From Sipunculus nudus (Eukaryota; Annelida; Sipuncula; Golfingiida; Sipunculidae), in contig CM049316.1 in the NCBI GenBank assembly GCA_026874595.1, positions 34,667,339 to 34,731,338 of the forward strand: a stretch of 64,000 nucleotides of DNA. Direction: 5' to 3'. Positions 25,595-37,969 of this stretch are shown piece after piece. Position 1 is the stretch's first letter. Each line of letters starts with the position of its first letter. Below the pieces are notes generated by a model. It did no database searches. It worked only from the letters and a program-made list of their open reading frames with translations, and was not told the DNA's origin. A program made the position numbers and the translations under genes.

Positions 25595-26340
25595 TAAATC
25601 ATCCGTTTTTTCTATCTATTTTAGTTTAAATAGATTTTATTTTCTCATTAACACAGTATTTCCCGCAAGGACCAACGTCTGAGAGGTCGTTACCCCTGCA
25701 GACTCCGCTGCATAAAAGACTAATGTAGACGCCCAGCTGGATCGTGATAAAAGTAGACTTATCCCATCAAGACCAAATTATATCTACGTCTGCGTCTCAA
25801 CTGTGGAAACAGCATAATAACGTGATAAGACCTGTGTTTTCTTCTTTGAAATAATCGTTAATGATGCACTACCATCTTCTCTATATCGTCTTTTTATTCC
25901 GTCTTTTTTATGTGTTTCTTCCTGTGTGTTTTACTTCGTTGGTGTTTTTATAATACATGCATTACAGTCGGAACCTGCTTTGCATGTTCCTCCATTAAAC
26001 TAACACATCTTCTTTATGGCTTGTTTGAAACGGTCCGTTTCTCTTCTTTTATCTGACGGCCATTAATTCAATTTAATGAGCATCTCCGCAAAGTGGGCGT
26101 TAAGGAATAGTGCCAAGCTTTCTCAAATTTCGGTTGCATATAAGAATACCAAAATGAAAATAGAATATTTAAATGAAGTCTCTTATGCAACATACCCTTT
26201 GTGGTACGGTGTATTTTTGTCTACCTAATCTAATAAAGGTAGGGAAAAGACCCTACATGAAATGTAGAATTTTATGAAAACTACTCACAAAATATTTCTA
26301 ACTTCTCCTCCACTGTAAGAGAAAAAGGTTCTTGATGGAT

Positions 26341-27229
26341 CTCGTAAGAAACCAAATGTTTCCATCTAGAACCATCGTTCCTCCTTGAACCCTTTCCCCA
26401 CTGTTAAACTTCCGTTTTTTTTCTAAAGATAATTATCTGGCGACTAAGTATACCTAATTAATCTATCAGTGCCATAACAAGAAATTACATACAGTCAACG
26501 CCAGCTAGACCTTGGCCATCGTCAGTTATAAATATCATTAAAATCGATGCACTTCAGACTTGTACATTCATTATATTATGTTTTCTTTACAACATTATAA
26601 TACTTCAAATCCCCTTAATCGTATCTAAAATATTCCCCATAACATTCATAGGTGCAAGAACACATGATAGTACCAAGCCTATTTTTGGCATGAAAACTAC
26701 TTGGCATGAGGGAAAGGAGTTTCACTAGTCACGCTTAATTACACATCCACTAAGTGTGTTCTGTAATTAACTTGGGGCTGTGGTAAATGATTATTACGAA
26801 GTACAGTCAGTTTTAATCCCCTCATTCTTTCTCTTTACAGCAACCAGATTAAAAAAACTGACCAACGCGATTTCAAATAATAAAAATGAAAATTGGATGC
26901 TTAAATTGAAAAACCGCTTTTAATAACAACATGGTGAGTTATTTCAAATTATGTCTAAATTCGAGACAGTGATTATACACATAGAATTGTATATCACGGC
27001 AAAACAAACCATTTTTTCTAACTGATAACAAGAATGAGCTTCCTTGATCCTTCAAAATAGGAATACGTGTTCAATATATTAACATTAATTGTTGTAAGAA
27101 AAAAAATATGTTAATCATGGTACATTTGATTCAAAATATTCCTGTAAGGATACTTCTTGATTCTTGCAAAATGAATAATAAGTTAAAGATACATTTCATT
27201 CAAAAATCCTCTCTTCCATACGTATGTAT

Positions 27230-27231
<2 letters not shown>
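26341..27231. other. Non-coding stretch, nothing recognised
   Basis: AT-rich DNA between copies C and D with no supported gene or shared repeat. Confidence 0.4.

Positions 27232-27267
<36 letters not shown>
27232..27267. repeat. (GA)n microsatellite
   Basis: About 18 GA units. A second (GA)n of nearly equal length lies 430 bases downstream. Confidence 0.97.
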
Positions 27268-27269
<2 letters not shown>

Positions 27270-27639
27270 AATGAGCTCTGTCGATCCATGGGGTACAGTC
27301 GGTGGCTTCACAGACCAAATAATTTACAGTTTAATTAATCCAACGCCCCATAATGAACAATAGGGCACTTACACAAGAATTGTGGTTTTGTGTTTTCCAC
27401 GCTAAATATATAACCCCAATTGATGCATGGTCTGCGTCGTGCAATCAGCATCACAATGTGTAAAAGTTTATAAGTAAGTGATTTTATCTTATGTTCTATT
27501 TCTACCTTGGGAACAGTCAAATCATAGCTTCGTTCATATACTTTAAACACACTGCTTTAAACACACAGAATGTTCAATAAATGATCATAAATTTCTTGTC
27601 CAATATAATGCAAGGTATCTTATTTTTTAATTTTAAGTT

Positions 27640-27658
27640 TTTGTTTCTTAATAGCACG

Positions 27659-27699
<41 letters not shown>

Positions 27700-28045
27700 C
27701 ATTTGGAATAATTGTCCATAACGTTACTTATTAGACAAAGTCCATCTTTTCCGCAGCCTTTCGGCTGACTGTGTTATTTAATATCAGAGTTAAATGGAGT
27801 TTATAACCGCGTTAAAGGTAAAGTGACATGTACAGAACTTTTGTATAGCTTTAAATGGCCTTTCAATGCCAAAATAAACAACCTTCTACTGATTTCATTT
27901 ATTACATACATGTCATAGAAAGCAGCCTAAGGTGTCATGTTGTAATGTACAATACCTGTGAGTACCTGATTGTTAATGTAACTTTAAAGACGAACAATAA
28001 GTACAAATTGAGAACAGGCCCGCCTACACAAACTTTCAGATGAAT
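27640..28045 (+). repeat. Segmental duplication copy D (start only)
   Basis: It aligns with the first 400 bases of copy B (14,530-14,910). Shared landmarks are the ACGAAC start, TTTCGGCTGA, TTGTATAGCTTTA(A/C)ATGGC and CTGATTGT. A (GA)n tract replaces part of the start. Homology is lost after 28,045, so this is a truncated fourth member. Confidence 0.7.
27662..27696. repeat. (GA)n microsatellite inside copy D
   Basis: About 17 GA units, sitting where copies B and C have non-repetitive sequence. Confidence 0.97.
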
Positions 28046-31000
28046 TCACTATCTTATATATTTACTGCACGACAGATACAGATATCTACATAAAAGCATT
28101 ATCTGAAGTTCCCATGACCTCGAACCCAACTGCGTCATTTATAAAAAATCACGGCGTACCAAACCATTTAGTATCTGCAGCATCCTAAGAAACTCATGAA
28201 AGCACCCCATACCTCCATTAAAATAAAATTATCGAGGTAAAAGGGACCATCAAGGTCTTCCATTAAGTTCCTGCTACGCCTCTTGAGCACCAAATTAGAT
28301 TCTGCATGGTATTGCACGTAGGTTCGTGAGACAATGTGAAATTCAAAGATAACTGTCCGTAAGGCCATATTAGTTTTCTGATTGTCTGATATTCGATTGC
28401 ACACAGGTGTAAGTCTTCAGTAAAATTTTCCTCAACTGCTGGAATGTTGGATTGGTGACCCGAGATCGTTTAGCTTCTTCATCCGAAGCCCAGAAACTTC
28501 CATATTCACGAACATTCAAAAGAACACAACAATACACACGCGCCAATAAATCATGAACACGAAAATTCTAGACTACAACGAGCGCTGTGACTCCACGTGC
28601 CAAAGCCCAGCCAGCGCGGTTACCATAGCAGTGCACATGGTTTGCGCTTAACACGAATTAGAATGCCTGTCACATGCCAAATTATGCAAATTCCCCAGCA
28701 TAACAAACAGATATATGTAACAAGCAAAACGTCACCGAATCACAAACTCCACCCACCCATATCCGGACCCGCACCAAAAATTGATATTCAAGGCAAAAGA
28801 AGTGGCGCTTTTACTCACAGGCCTTTAATATCGTTTGCCGACTAAACATCAGATTCATATTGTAAGTAAAACATGAGGCTTGGCATTTTGTCAACTTTTA
28901 TACAAATTATGTCAACACAGATTATTCTGCGTGTTTACTTTTGTAAGCACCTATAGTCAGTCCGTGTTAAACAGCTAGGACATCATTTTGACTTATTTTT
29001 AAACAGTTATGATTTGCTCCAATATTTATGATTTCATCTAATCATTCGATGATTTTTTTGGTTATTTTAATGGTGGTGTTGGTGTAATAATCGAAGTTAA
29101 AATAAACTGTAGGTCTACACTGCATAAAATATTTTTAAAACATTTAATATTCATGGAACAGACAGTCAGATGTTCAATGATATAAAGCATCATTATCAAT
29201 GATATCATCCTCAACGCTCGTCATGGCATGATTGCTATGTTGTGGTATGTTGTCAAGGATTCTGACGCGGTTTCGCGGATCAAAGAAGCGGTGCCTAGTT
29301 TCTGACACAGTCCCACGGTGGCGCTAATCAAGCCCTTGAGCTTTGAGTCCCGGCAGTAATCTGGCGCCACCAGCCCTGTCAGTCGGATTTTACACCTAGG
29401 TGCGAGGTTCTTATCAGATTTCGCAAGTAACATGGGACCGGCTATAACCCGGGCAGTGTGTACTCATTTCCATTCAAACTTCTTGATCATACCAACAGCT
29501 TAAAAAAACTAGCAAACAAATACATAACCAAACAGAATACATATCCCCAATGGCAGAAATAATAAGCATACGGAATTACATCTGCAGTTATGGCCTGTAA
29601 AGAATGTTGGGACAACTTTTCAAACTATGGGTATTAATCAGCAAACCTGATTCTAAATTAACGTTATGGCTGATAAATTATTCTTTAGTTTCTACTAAAT
29701 CATGTAATAATCGCCGTAATAACGTTTCTAATTAATGGGCTTCCATAGTACCGTCAAATTCTCATTTCATTATGAAGATTTTTAAATTACGACCTCCCCA
29801 AACCTGCATGATGCTATTATCTCCAATTCATATTCATGGTTATTAATATCATCCCAGTCAAATTTGATCATGTTATTCAGTCTCTTGGTCCGTGAGCTTT
29901 AATAAAAGAACTAGATATTATAAATTATAATAAGGGAAAAGTTCATTGACTCCAGTAGAAACTAAAGATAATCTAGATGGGCTTGTGATCATCGATCGCC
30001 GTATTAGAAAATTTGGACTCCTGTTAAACAAACGGAGAAAAACCGTTAAAATTTTAATTCAACATTGCTCAAGGACAACAATTAAAAAAATGGGGACAAA
30101 GCAATATTACATTTATCCCACGTATTTCAACAACATCAACTCTGAACATAACATTACATTTATGTGAAAAAAATGCGTTATGAATTTGTACACCTTCATT
30201 ATTCTTTTATGATAGACTGCGACCAGTTTATAAGGTTGCTCATGCTTAATTTAACCAAGTCCATTTTAAACTTATTTCCGGTTCCGACAAATAGTCTATT
30301 ACAATTTGTTTTTAATTATTCATTATTACTAAACCAGGAATAGAACAACATAAATCACAGCTTCTTAAGTTAATACTATTACCAGATCTTTTTCTTTGGC
30401 AGAAAGATAATGATTTAAAAAAACACATTTATTTCTTTAGCAGCGTACATTCTGTGAAAAAGCAGCTTGTCGGATTGCAATGCATGTGAAATAGATAACA
30501 TAGCCTCAATACTAATAAATTATTACTTATAAATTTCGATGAGACAACACAAAAGAGTTAATTTTAAATACAAAAGGGCTATGTTCATCAAATATAGGCC
30601 TCTGCCCTAAAAATGTAAGAAAAAATAATATTCAGTTATGTCCATTTGTTAGTAAAATGCTCATATTACCATAACACGTTTTAATGATTGCGACGCCGCG
30701 GGAACTTTAATTCTGCTAGGCGTAAGGGCTTTTGTTGTGTTAGAGGCAAGCGGTGTTTCCACTCTAAACCATCTTCAATCTACTCAGCCTAAGCAACTTT
30801 TAATTTGTCCTGGAGTTTGGATATAAAATTAGATTAACGAACAAGCAGTGGAGCAGCCGAGTGTTAAAATACTCAAGTTTGCTCTACTTCGAAATCTGTT
30901 CTTAATGTAACGACCAAAACACACATGCGTCACGTATGCGCAAACGGATGTCATGTGCAATATAAGCGGACAAACGGTAGTTTGTTTGTATTTTTTGCAT

Positions 31001-31348
31001 CATTATCGAATCTCGCTAATTTGTGGCTTTATGTATTCCGTATAGAGATATGCCTCAGTTTAGCTTGACTTCATAAAAAATGTTGACAAAAATGGTTGTT
31101 GAAGACACTTTACGTGGGAACAAACGTTACACTTTACTCCACCAGCGGACATGGCTACTTGACTAGCTGCTTTCAGCTTGTTGCTGTGCGTCATACCATG
31201 AGAAAAATATAAAAAAAGTAAATTGATTTATGCAGCTGTGCCGCAAGCGTGACGCGAGTGCCAGAGCGTTTGGCCTTTAGGATGCACCGCAGTGCTATCT
31301 TTACGAGTGATTAAATAAAATATAAGAATACATGTTTTCGTAGTTAAT

Positions 31349-31350
<2 letters not shown>
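28046..31350. other. Long non-coding stretch, nothing firm
   Basis: Over 3 kb with no repeat shared elsewhere in the window. A 78-residue minus-strand ORF (28,404-28,168) is flanked by possible but weak splice sites. A 70-residue minus-strand ORF (29,433-29,221) spans a moderately GC-rich island. Neither resembles a known family. Confidence 0.4.

Positions 31351-31416
<66 letters not shown>
31351..31416. repeat. (TC)n/(TA)n compound microsatellite
   Basis: About 14 TC units followed by about 19 TA units, running directly into the left end of the MITE. Confidence 0.95.
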
Positions 31417-31419
<3 letters not shown>

Positions 31420-31856
31420 TGTGGTTGGCTTCATATTCGCGAGGCTGAAATTTCGCGATTTTTCCATTTTTAATGTTTTGCGAGGGTTTCATTTTCGCGA
31501 TCTCACAAGAACCTACTAGTATATCAAATCTTTGGCAAAACCATATACCTTTGTGTTTTATAAAATGAGAATAGGTCATGCGTTTGTGACATTTTCTTAT
31601 ATAATGATGGGTCAGTACACACAGCATAGGTGGTTTAGTTCAAATTTAAGGTTAAAATTTCCCTATACCTGCAAGGATGTAATTTATTAAAAAAAATTCT
31701 CTCTGTTCTAACCTATTACCATACAAGTATTGATTACACTAAATAAGAAGAACATTCTCAATTGGCCGATTATTCCCGAGGGTTTCATTTTCGCGATTAT
31801 TTCCCATTTGCGAATATCGCGAAATTAAAACCCTCGCGAACAAAAAGGCAACCACA

Positions 31857-31859
<3 letters not shown>
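31417..31859. mobile_element. MITE with TACTGTGGTTG terminal inverted repeats
   Basis: The left end TACTGTGGTTGGC (31,417) and the right end GGCAACCACAGTA (to 31,859) are inverted copies that continue inward through TTCGCGAGG- and TTTCGCGA-type blocks. The 443-base element has no transposase. It is flanked by TA on both sides, as expected for a Tc1/mariner-type target, and sits between two (TA)n runs. The internal direct repeat GAGGGTTTCATTTTCGCGAT (near 31,483 and 31,779) recalls families common in invertebrates. The superfamily is inferred from the TA target only. Confidence 0.8.

Positions 31860-31920
<61 letters not shown>
31860..31920. repeat. (TA)n microsatellite right of the MITE
   Basis: About 30 TA units continuing directly from the MITE end. 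Confidence 0.97.
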
Positions 31921-31924
<4 letters not shown>

Positions 31925-31959
31925 AAAACACCATCGATTTAATTTTTTTTCTTTCCTCT

Positions 31960-32165
31960 GCAATTTTCTATTTACGAAAGATCTCCAATATCGCTTAATT
32001 TCAAAAGCCGAAATTTCCGCACATTGTTAGTCTTGAGTTACACATTTGCACATAATATTTATTTTGGACCTTATATCTGAAGTCGTGTATACTTTCACTA
32101 AACTGCGGGCGTCAGGGAGGTGTCAGCGATCGCCTGGCGATTGCATACATCTTGTTTGTCCTGTG
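31960..32165 (+). repeat. Dispersed repeat family X, copy 1
   Basis: Shares with 33,010-33,215 and, more weakly, 35,735-35,940 an ordered set of blocks: TTTACxxxAGATCTC, AAAAGCxGAAAT, CACxxxTTGCACAT, ACCTTAT, a GCGGGCGTC-like block and a cytosine-poor tail. No coding capacity. Family unknown. Confidence 0.5.
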
Positions 32166-33009
32166 TATAATATTTACCAATGTACTTGTAAACCTAAATA
32201 AAAAAAATGTCAGTGCGATTTCTTATCTTAAATTAGAGAGGCAAAATACCACTAGTCGAAACTTTTGTAGACGATGTGATAAAATCCTCAAAAAAAAAAG
32301 AAAATAACTCCTACTTGGAACTCTAAGGTATTTACTCAAGAACAATTGTTTAAATACAGCTGTATGCTCATTGGAGCCTGGTAGGAAGAGTTTACCCGGT
32401 GGTGACCAGTCTGTTGATAAACACTTAAAATGAGAACTAGCTTTAAAAGGGCATGTTAACCTTAAAACAAACTTTGGCATTAACTTACCATAGAAACGTT
32501 CGATATATTAGGAGTCCCTGAACACCATAAGTGCGCTGTACCTATCCAAAATGGAGGACGTTTTTCAGCATTTTTTTAAAAAGAAGATTAAAGGAACTAG
32601 AGCAAAATGCTTCTCTACAGAAAACCATTTCCTTTGTACATCCTGTCCGAGGGGTTTTATTTTCCTTAAGTGGTTTCGTGGTACTCTTCTAATGAGAACA
32701 TTACGAAGGTACTTCTGAACATTAGTGCAAGAAAAAAAAATTAAACATTTATTTTGTTTTACTAAATTGGAACGTCATTTAAATGTCATATACCTCATTT
32801 TAAACCGTTTATAAACACCGAGCTTAAAAATAATTCCGTAATACGAAAAAAACATTTTAAAATAGCCATGCATATAATTGCCATTGTTAATGTGTAATTA
32901 AGCCTTCCCCCGAAGGAAGGGAAGGATTATAATATATGTTATTTCTATATCCATATCTGGCTAAATATATATTTGTGGGTGGATCCACTCGGGTTCCTTA
33001 GAATTCAAA
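32166..33009. other. Non-coding stretch, nothing recognised
   Basis: No gene. A small hairpin-prone motif CCTTCCCCCGAAGGAAGG is at 32,903-32,920. Confidence 0.4.
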
Positions 33010-33215
33010 ACCAATAGTTCAATATTTTTTCTTCATTCTGTCATTTACTGTTTGCGTTAGATCTCTATTTTAGCTGATTTTCAAAAGCTGAAATGTGTCC
33101 TAGGACACACGTTTGCACATGGGATTAATTTTTGATCAAAACCTTATTCCCAAATATTTATACTCCAATTATCGCTCAGTTGCAGGCGTCGAGGTAGGCT
33201 TCTAGGGAAATCTAA
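33010..33215 (+). repeat. Dispersed repeat family X, copy 2
   Basis: The best preserved copy: TTTCAAAAGCTGAAAT, CACGTTTGCACATG, ACCTTATTCCCAAA, ATTATCGCTCAGTTGC and a GGCGTC block appear in order. The last blocks are also in copy 3 at 35,840-35,890. Confidence 0.55.
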
Positions 33216-33479
33216 AAATTGGTTTGGTTTATTCTAAGTGACAGCGTACCTGTAGGTTATGACGCATTATCATAAATGACAAAAACATTTGCATCCTGAT
33301 CAAGTCTTACCGGACGGTTCTTTAGATTACTGAGCTTAGGATTTAGTGTGTACTCGAAACGACAGCCTAAATGAGCGCCTCAAGAAGCGCTATAAGGACA
33401 CGAGGAAGCTACATGAAAATACGCCATGTTTCTATCAGTTGTACGAGTTGATTGTTCTATATTTTAAATGTATAAGACA

Positions 33480-33480
<1 letters not shown>

Positions 33481-33523
<43 letters not shown>
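33481..33523. repeat. (TA)n microsatellite
   Basis: About 21 TA units. Confidence 0.95.
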
Positions 33524-33527
<4 letters not shown>

Positions 33528-34916
33528 AAAACAAAAGTTTTGATTACGCCTGCGAGTCATCCTCCCAGCCTTGAAGATAATTTACGCCACAGACTGCATG
33601 CATATTTTAGCCATGACAACATGTCATTCAGGCCTTTTTAAAATAAATCATAAATATGCTTGCGAGTCTTCGTGGTAGAGTCATAAAGGAAAACCCATAA
33701 AAGGGTCGGATCAAAAAATTTGCCGTGTGGTAGAGTATGTCACATCAGAGGTTTGTGTGGTGGTATTTTAGTTGCTAAACAATGAAGAAATAATGTTGTT
33801 ACACAAAATCTGTGGTGGTTTTCAAGCGGCGAGAACTGAAGTTTGAAGCAGTTTCGGCTACTGTTGTTCCCGCTGTAAAAGCCTTCCTGAGGGATTTATA
33901 CAAACTTTCCTAATAAACCAGCCTCGTAATTATAACTATTGTATAAAAACACAGAAGTCAAATGTAAATGTAATATTTTTCCCCCTAAAAAATAACGTCA
34001 CTTGTTGTCTTACCTCGGGAAAATGACAGATCGACAAGCAGATGAAAATGAAAAAAAAGTAATGTTAAAATGATGTGCACATCTACTAATACTAAAATTG
34101 ATCCGTACCAACTTTTTCAGTTAAGGAAAATCGACGTATATCATTTTAAGACTATTCTTGAAGAAAATTCTTGGAATGCCCTTTTTGATATGCAGATATT
34201 CCTCCAATTGTGTGTAAAGTAGTAATATATCATGTAAAAAGTATTTACTTTACGACTCTTTTGCATGATTTATGCTGGTGGATGTTGATGACGCTTTTTC
34301 CGGCAGAGCTAGACAGTACACTTTCCATGTCTATGGTTGAGTGTGGTGTTTGATAGACAACAGTGACGTCACAAAGACCTCACAAAGACCTTTAAATTAT
34401 AGAAACTTCATGTCCATCACGATTCTTAAACATTAATTCAGTTGATGACAAAAGATCAAATATTTCTTATACAAAATTAAAATACATTACTATCCAAGGT
34501 TTTTAGTGGAATAAAAATCTATATTTTTTAGATTCGAAAGGTAATTGATGTTACTGATGAAATTGAAAAAAAAAAATTGTTTGTCTTGATAATAAAATGT
34601 AATATTACAATGAAGTGATTATTAAGAAAATAGTTATATATATATGTTATTTAATAATCCAAAATTGAACTATCCCAGGTAAAAAGCGAACACTGGGTAA
34701 CATTCAGCCCCTTAAATGAATACCTGAAATTGTTATGAATGTTAACTTTTTGATATTGACAGTTTTTCTAAGCTGGGTTTAGTGTTTATATATTATCCAG
34801 GGATAGTGCTACCTCTGAAATCCGCCGACAACAGGTGTATAGCAAAGACGTACCGGTCCTGGTAATTTTTCAAACACCTGCTCCGTGCGGAAACTTGCTC
34901 GTGCAATCCCTGGTGT
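33524..34916. other. Non-coding stretch, nothing recognised
   Basis: AT-rich, no supported gene. A 12-base tandem copy (CACAAAGACCTC) occurs at about 34,372-34,392. Confidence 0.4.
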
Positions 34917-35734
34917 TGGTTTAATGACTTAATTATTCAGACTTTTACAGCCTACTCTTGAAGCACTGATAGTTACATTTGTTTGCAGTCGCTATATTGT
35001 TAGACAGCTGGATGTTGTAAAATAATTTAAATAAGATTTTAATCTCAGAATCCATATTCCACAACGTGGTTCTTTATTCAGGCCATAGATTTGAAATGTC
35101 AAATGTTTATGGGGAAAACCGTCGCCGTAGCCAAGAACGTCTTTCAATTTTAATAAGAAATTAAGTGACGTTTCAATAAGTTGCTAATGAAATGGCGTAC
35201 TTGGAGGGAACACTTAACTCAAGTTATTTTTGTATCAACAACTTGAGGAGTTGCTTCCATATTTTCTGGATTTCTGGGAAAGAAGAATTTTTGAATCGCA
35301 CAAATTACACTTTTCTTGTCGATAAGAGGTCAGTTTCGTGTGGAAAATCCTGCTTCTCTGACACGGTCTGAGTATAGTTTTCTTTCATTCTGTTTCTTCA
35401 GAATAACTTCTGCATGAGTACTAAAATACATTTTACTTGTAGCATGTGGGGCTTTTAAGAGGCGTTTTGGCACCGTTTTATTTTTAAAAAAAACTAGAAT
35501 ATGATTTTGTTTCCGACATTTGATTACTCCTTTTTTCCAAAAATAAAATCCCAAAGTGAAGGTGTCAAAAAAAATAAAAAAAGAAATAAAAAATATAGTT
35601 GATTGATAGAAATACTGAGTTATGTCTCCTTTTTTATAAGGAGAGGTCTAAAGCCTGTATATTTATAAAGAAAAGAACATGATATGAGGATAAAGAAGGA
35701 ATATGATAAGAATGACGCGTCAATATTTCCCTTT

Positions 35735-35940
35735 TCGGGTCTAAGTTTTTCTTTTCACGGGTAAAGAAGCTAAACTTTAGGCGCGATATGAGTCCTGGGT
35801 CACAGATTTGGACCGGATATTAATTATGACCTTGACCTTATTCCCAAAGGTCGTAGACTCCAAAGCAAATTTCCATTATCGCTCAGTTACTGAAAGGGGG
35901 GGGGCCTTCTAGTTGTTTGGCGCTTGCATTCAACTAGTTA
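35735..35940 (+). repeat. Dispersed repeat family X, copy 3
   Basis: Shares ACCTTATTCCCAAA, ATTATCGCTCAGTT and CTTCTAG blocks with copy 2. It contains TGACCTTGACCT at 35,827-35,838, a direct repeat of nuclear-receptor half-sites with no spacing, and a G run at 35,896-35,905. It lies within the insertion in the old segment copy. Confidence 0.45.
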
Positions 35941-36977
35941 TTTTTATTTTTTTTTTATATAAAAAAATTCTCACCCGTCATCCAGCCTATGTGATTGTAT
36001 ATTAATGTTCCTTAAATAAGCGTCTGAAATGGAAACAATTCCGAGGAGTTCTTTGACTGTAACAACAGTGTCTATTTTTTATTGACAAAAGAAGTTTATA
36101 GATTCATGGTCAAATTCCAAATAAACAAACAAACAAATTCCATCATTAAACCAATCGAAGGACGCAACAATAATTATAACTTTAGTAATGCAATACTCAC
36201 ATATTAAAAAAAAGGAAATGGCTTATTGATATTCCTGGCATTGTGTCTGGCCTTTCTGGTCGAAGAACACACGACAGAAAGCCGGGAGATCAGATTTCGA
36301 ATCTCAACCGCGGAGTGGTAATAATTTATTTTTTTTCAAAGTCGGCCTTTGGGTGAACACTCGGAATGCTTAATGGGAAGTCTGTGCCCCACAGCCGGGA
36401 TTACTTTTTAACAAATTCGAAGTTTAAGTCACTCTGAGATATTTTCAAGCAGCTTGAATGGATGCACACTCTGGATCAGGAATACCGAAATCTAAAAATA
36501 ACACAATTAGGTTTAGATGAATTTAGTTGTCAGGTGTTGTAATATCAACGTGAAAAGTATACATATCCTCGATACAGATACATGGAGCTGTTGATGCATG
36601 ATGCAAATATTGTTGTTTTGTAACCTATTCTGTTCAACAACTAATTAGACCCAAAAGTTTCGAATTTTAACAAAGAATCAGTTATACCCGTATATCATGA
36701 CATGTCCATAAATTGTGGAATCCCCGTCGTTGGACTTTTTAAAAAACGCAATGAATGTATTTAGAAAGCAATATTTAAAAAAACCTATAAACCTATCTTT
36801 TTCACACAGTTTATTGATTCATTCAGTATGGGCACCTAAGTGTATCCGTTGCACTAAAGGAGATGATTTCACATATAATGTACCAGCAATTTACAAAAAA
36901 ATTTGTCTAATTGACCTTGATACGACTACAATTTTTTTTTCAGTTCGGCGTCACTAATTTCCTCGGAAGTCCTCCCA

Positions 36978-37020
36978 CTATCCTGCGTCACGCCAATTGT
37001 TGTTTGAGCTGCACATTATT
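36978..37020. other. 43-bp block identical in all three segment copies
   Basis: The block begins CTATCCTGCGTCACGCCAAT and ends GCTGCACATTATT. It is identical to 42,957-42,999 and 44,671-44,713 although the flanks of this old copy are clearly diverged. This fits selective constraint or gene conversion; chance is less likely. Confidence 0.6.
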
Positions 37021-37969
37021 TTTAGGATTTATTTGGACTGAGTGACACAAATTACATTAATGTTCTCATATTTCAACCCTATCAGCGCTTTGCAAATTAT
37101 CTTCTGTCTGCGTTTATACTTTTTTCCTTTACAAGAATATGATTTATGCAGCTTTTCCATTTGGCACAAAAAAACTTTCTTTGACGATTGGTATGAGACA
37201 CATTCAGCCTTCTACTCATGAACGTCATATGCATAACTGAATTTTCCCCGGGGCCGCTGTTAAGTAATTATTTCCGGTTATATTGAATATCTACCTCTGT
37301 GTGAGCCTTTCATTATGTTTAATGTATGGACAACCATATAAATGTCATTTTCCTAATCGGGGGCTTCCAAGTGGTACAAATCATCGGCTAATATACAGAC
37401 TATCTGTACACTTCAAACTTTCAAACTAAAGTTTAAAAAAGTCTTTTACATTGTTTCATATTTCCCCATTTTTTTCTATTACTCTTTTTCTGCATTCACT
37501 AATGCTTTAAAGATTCGTCACATTTTGTTGAATATAAGTACGGCCGGCTTTCAATGGCATAAGTAATTGTGATCTTTTACGCCAACTTTGTCCATCCCTA
37601 CCTTTAGTAAATTGCGTCGTGAAGGTTTTCGGATTAAAGATTGTGTTATTGTCCAGTAATTTTAAATGAAAATCTCATTACCGTATCTCCATTATTATTT
37701 TATACACTTTATAATCTATCTTTTGTTTTGGCTTTTAATAGGAAAATAAAAAAGACCGGCGTAAATCTGCATTTTTCATCCCCATTAATCATATTGCATG
37801 ATACTGCAGATCAATGTTGCATTTTTTCCACATTTTGACATGAATATATATGAGACATTAACTCATTAACTCAGTAACCGTTCAGGGTATCGTTGTGATA
37901 TTTTCAGCATTTACTTTCAGGTAAATGTCCTTTATGATAATTCATATAATTTTGGCATACCTGGTTTGA

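Larger units (their letters stand above)
20533..26340 (+). repeat. Segmental duplication copy C
   Basis: It starts with TCGATACAATTATATT as in copy B. It follows B to about 24,410, is interrupted by a unique segment, and resumes at about 25,595-26,220 with the block matching A 10,090 and B 19,240 (landmark GGACCAACGTCT). A 500-base insertion lies at about 20,677-21,177. Homology fades after 26,220. The right end is uncertain. Confidence 0.83.
34917..37800 (+). repeat. Old diverged copy of the 42-45 kb segment
   Basis: It aligns in order with 41,955-43,780. 34,917-35,575 matches 41,955-42,650 and 36,800-37,800 matches 42,790-43,780. The middle (about 35,580-36,800) is extra sequence including repeat family X. 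Similarity is clearly lower than between the two tandem copies, except for a 43-base identical block at 36,978-37,020. No gene is evident. Confidence 0.8.

Noticed and set aside
28168-28404. 78-residue minus-strand ORF with possible donor (GAG/gtatgg)
   Set aside because: The acceptor side has no pyrimidine tract and no family is recognised; kept only as a remark on the stretch.
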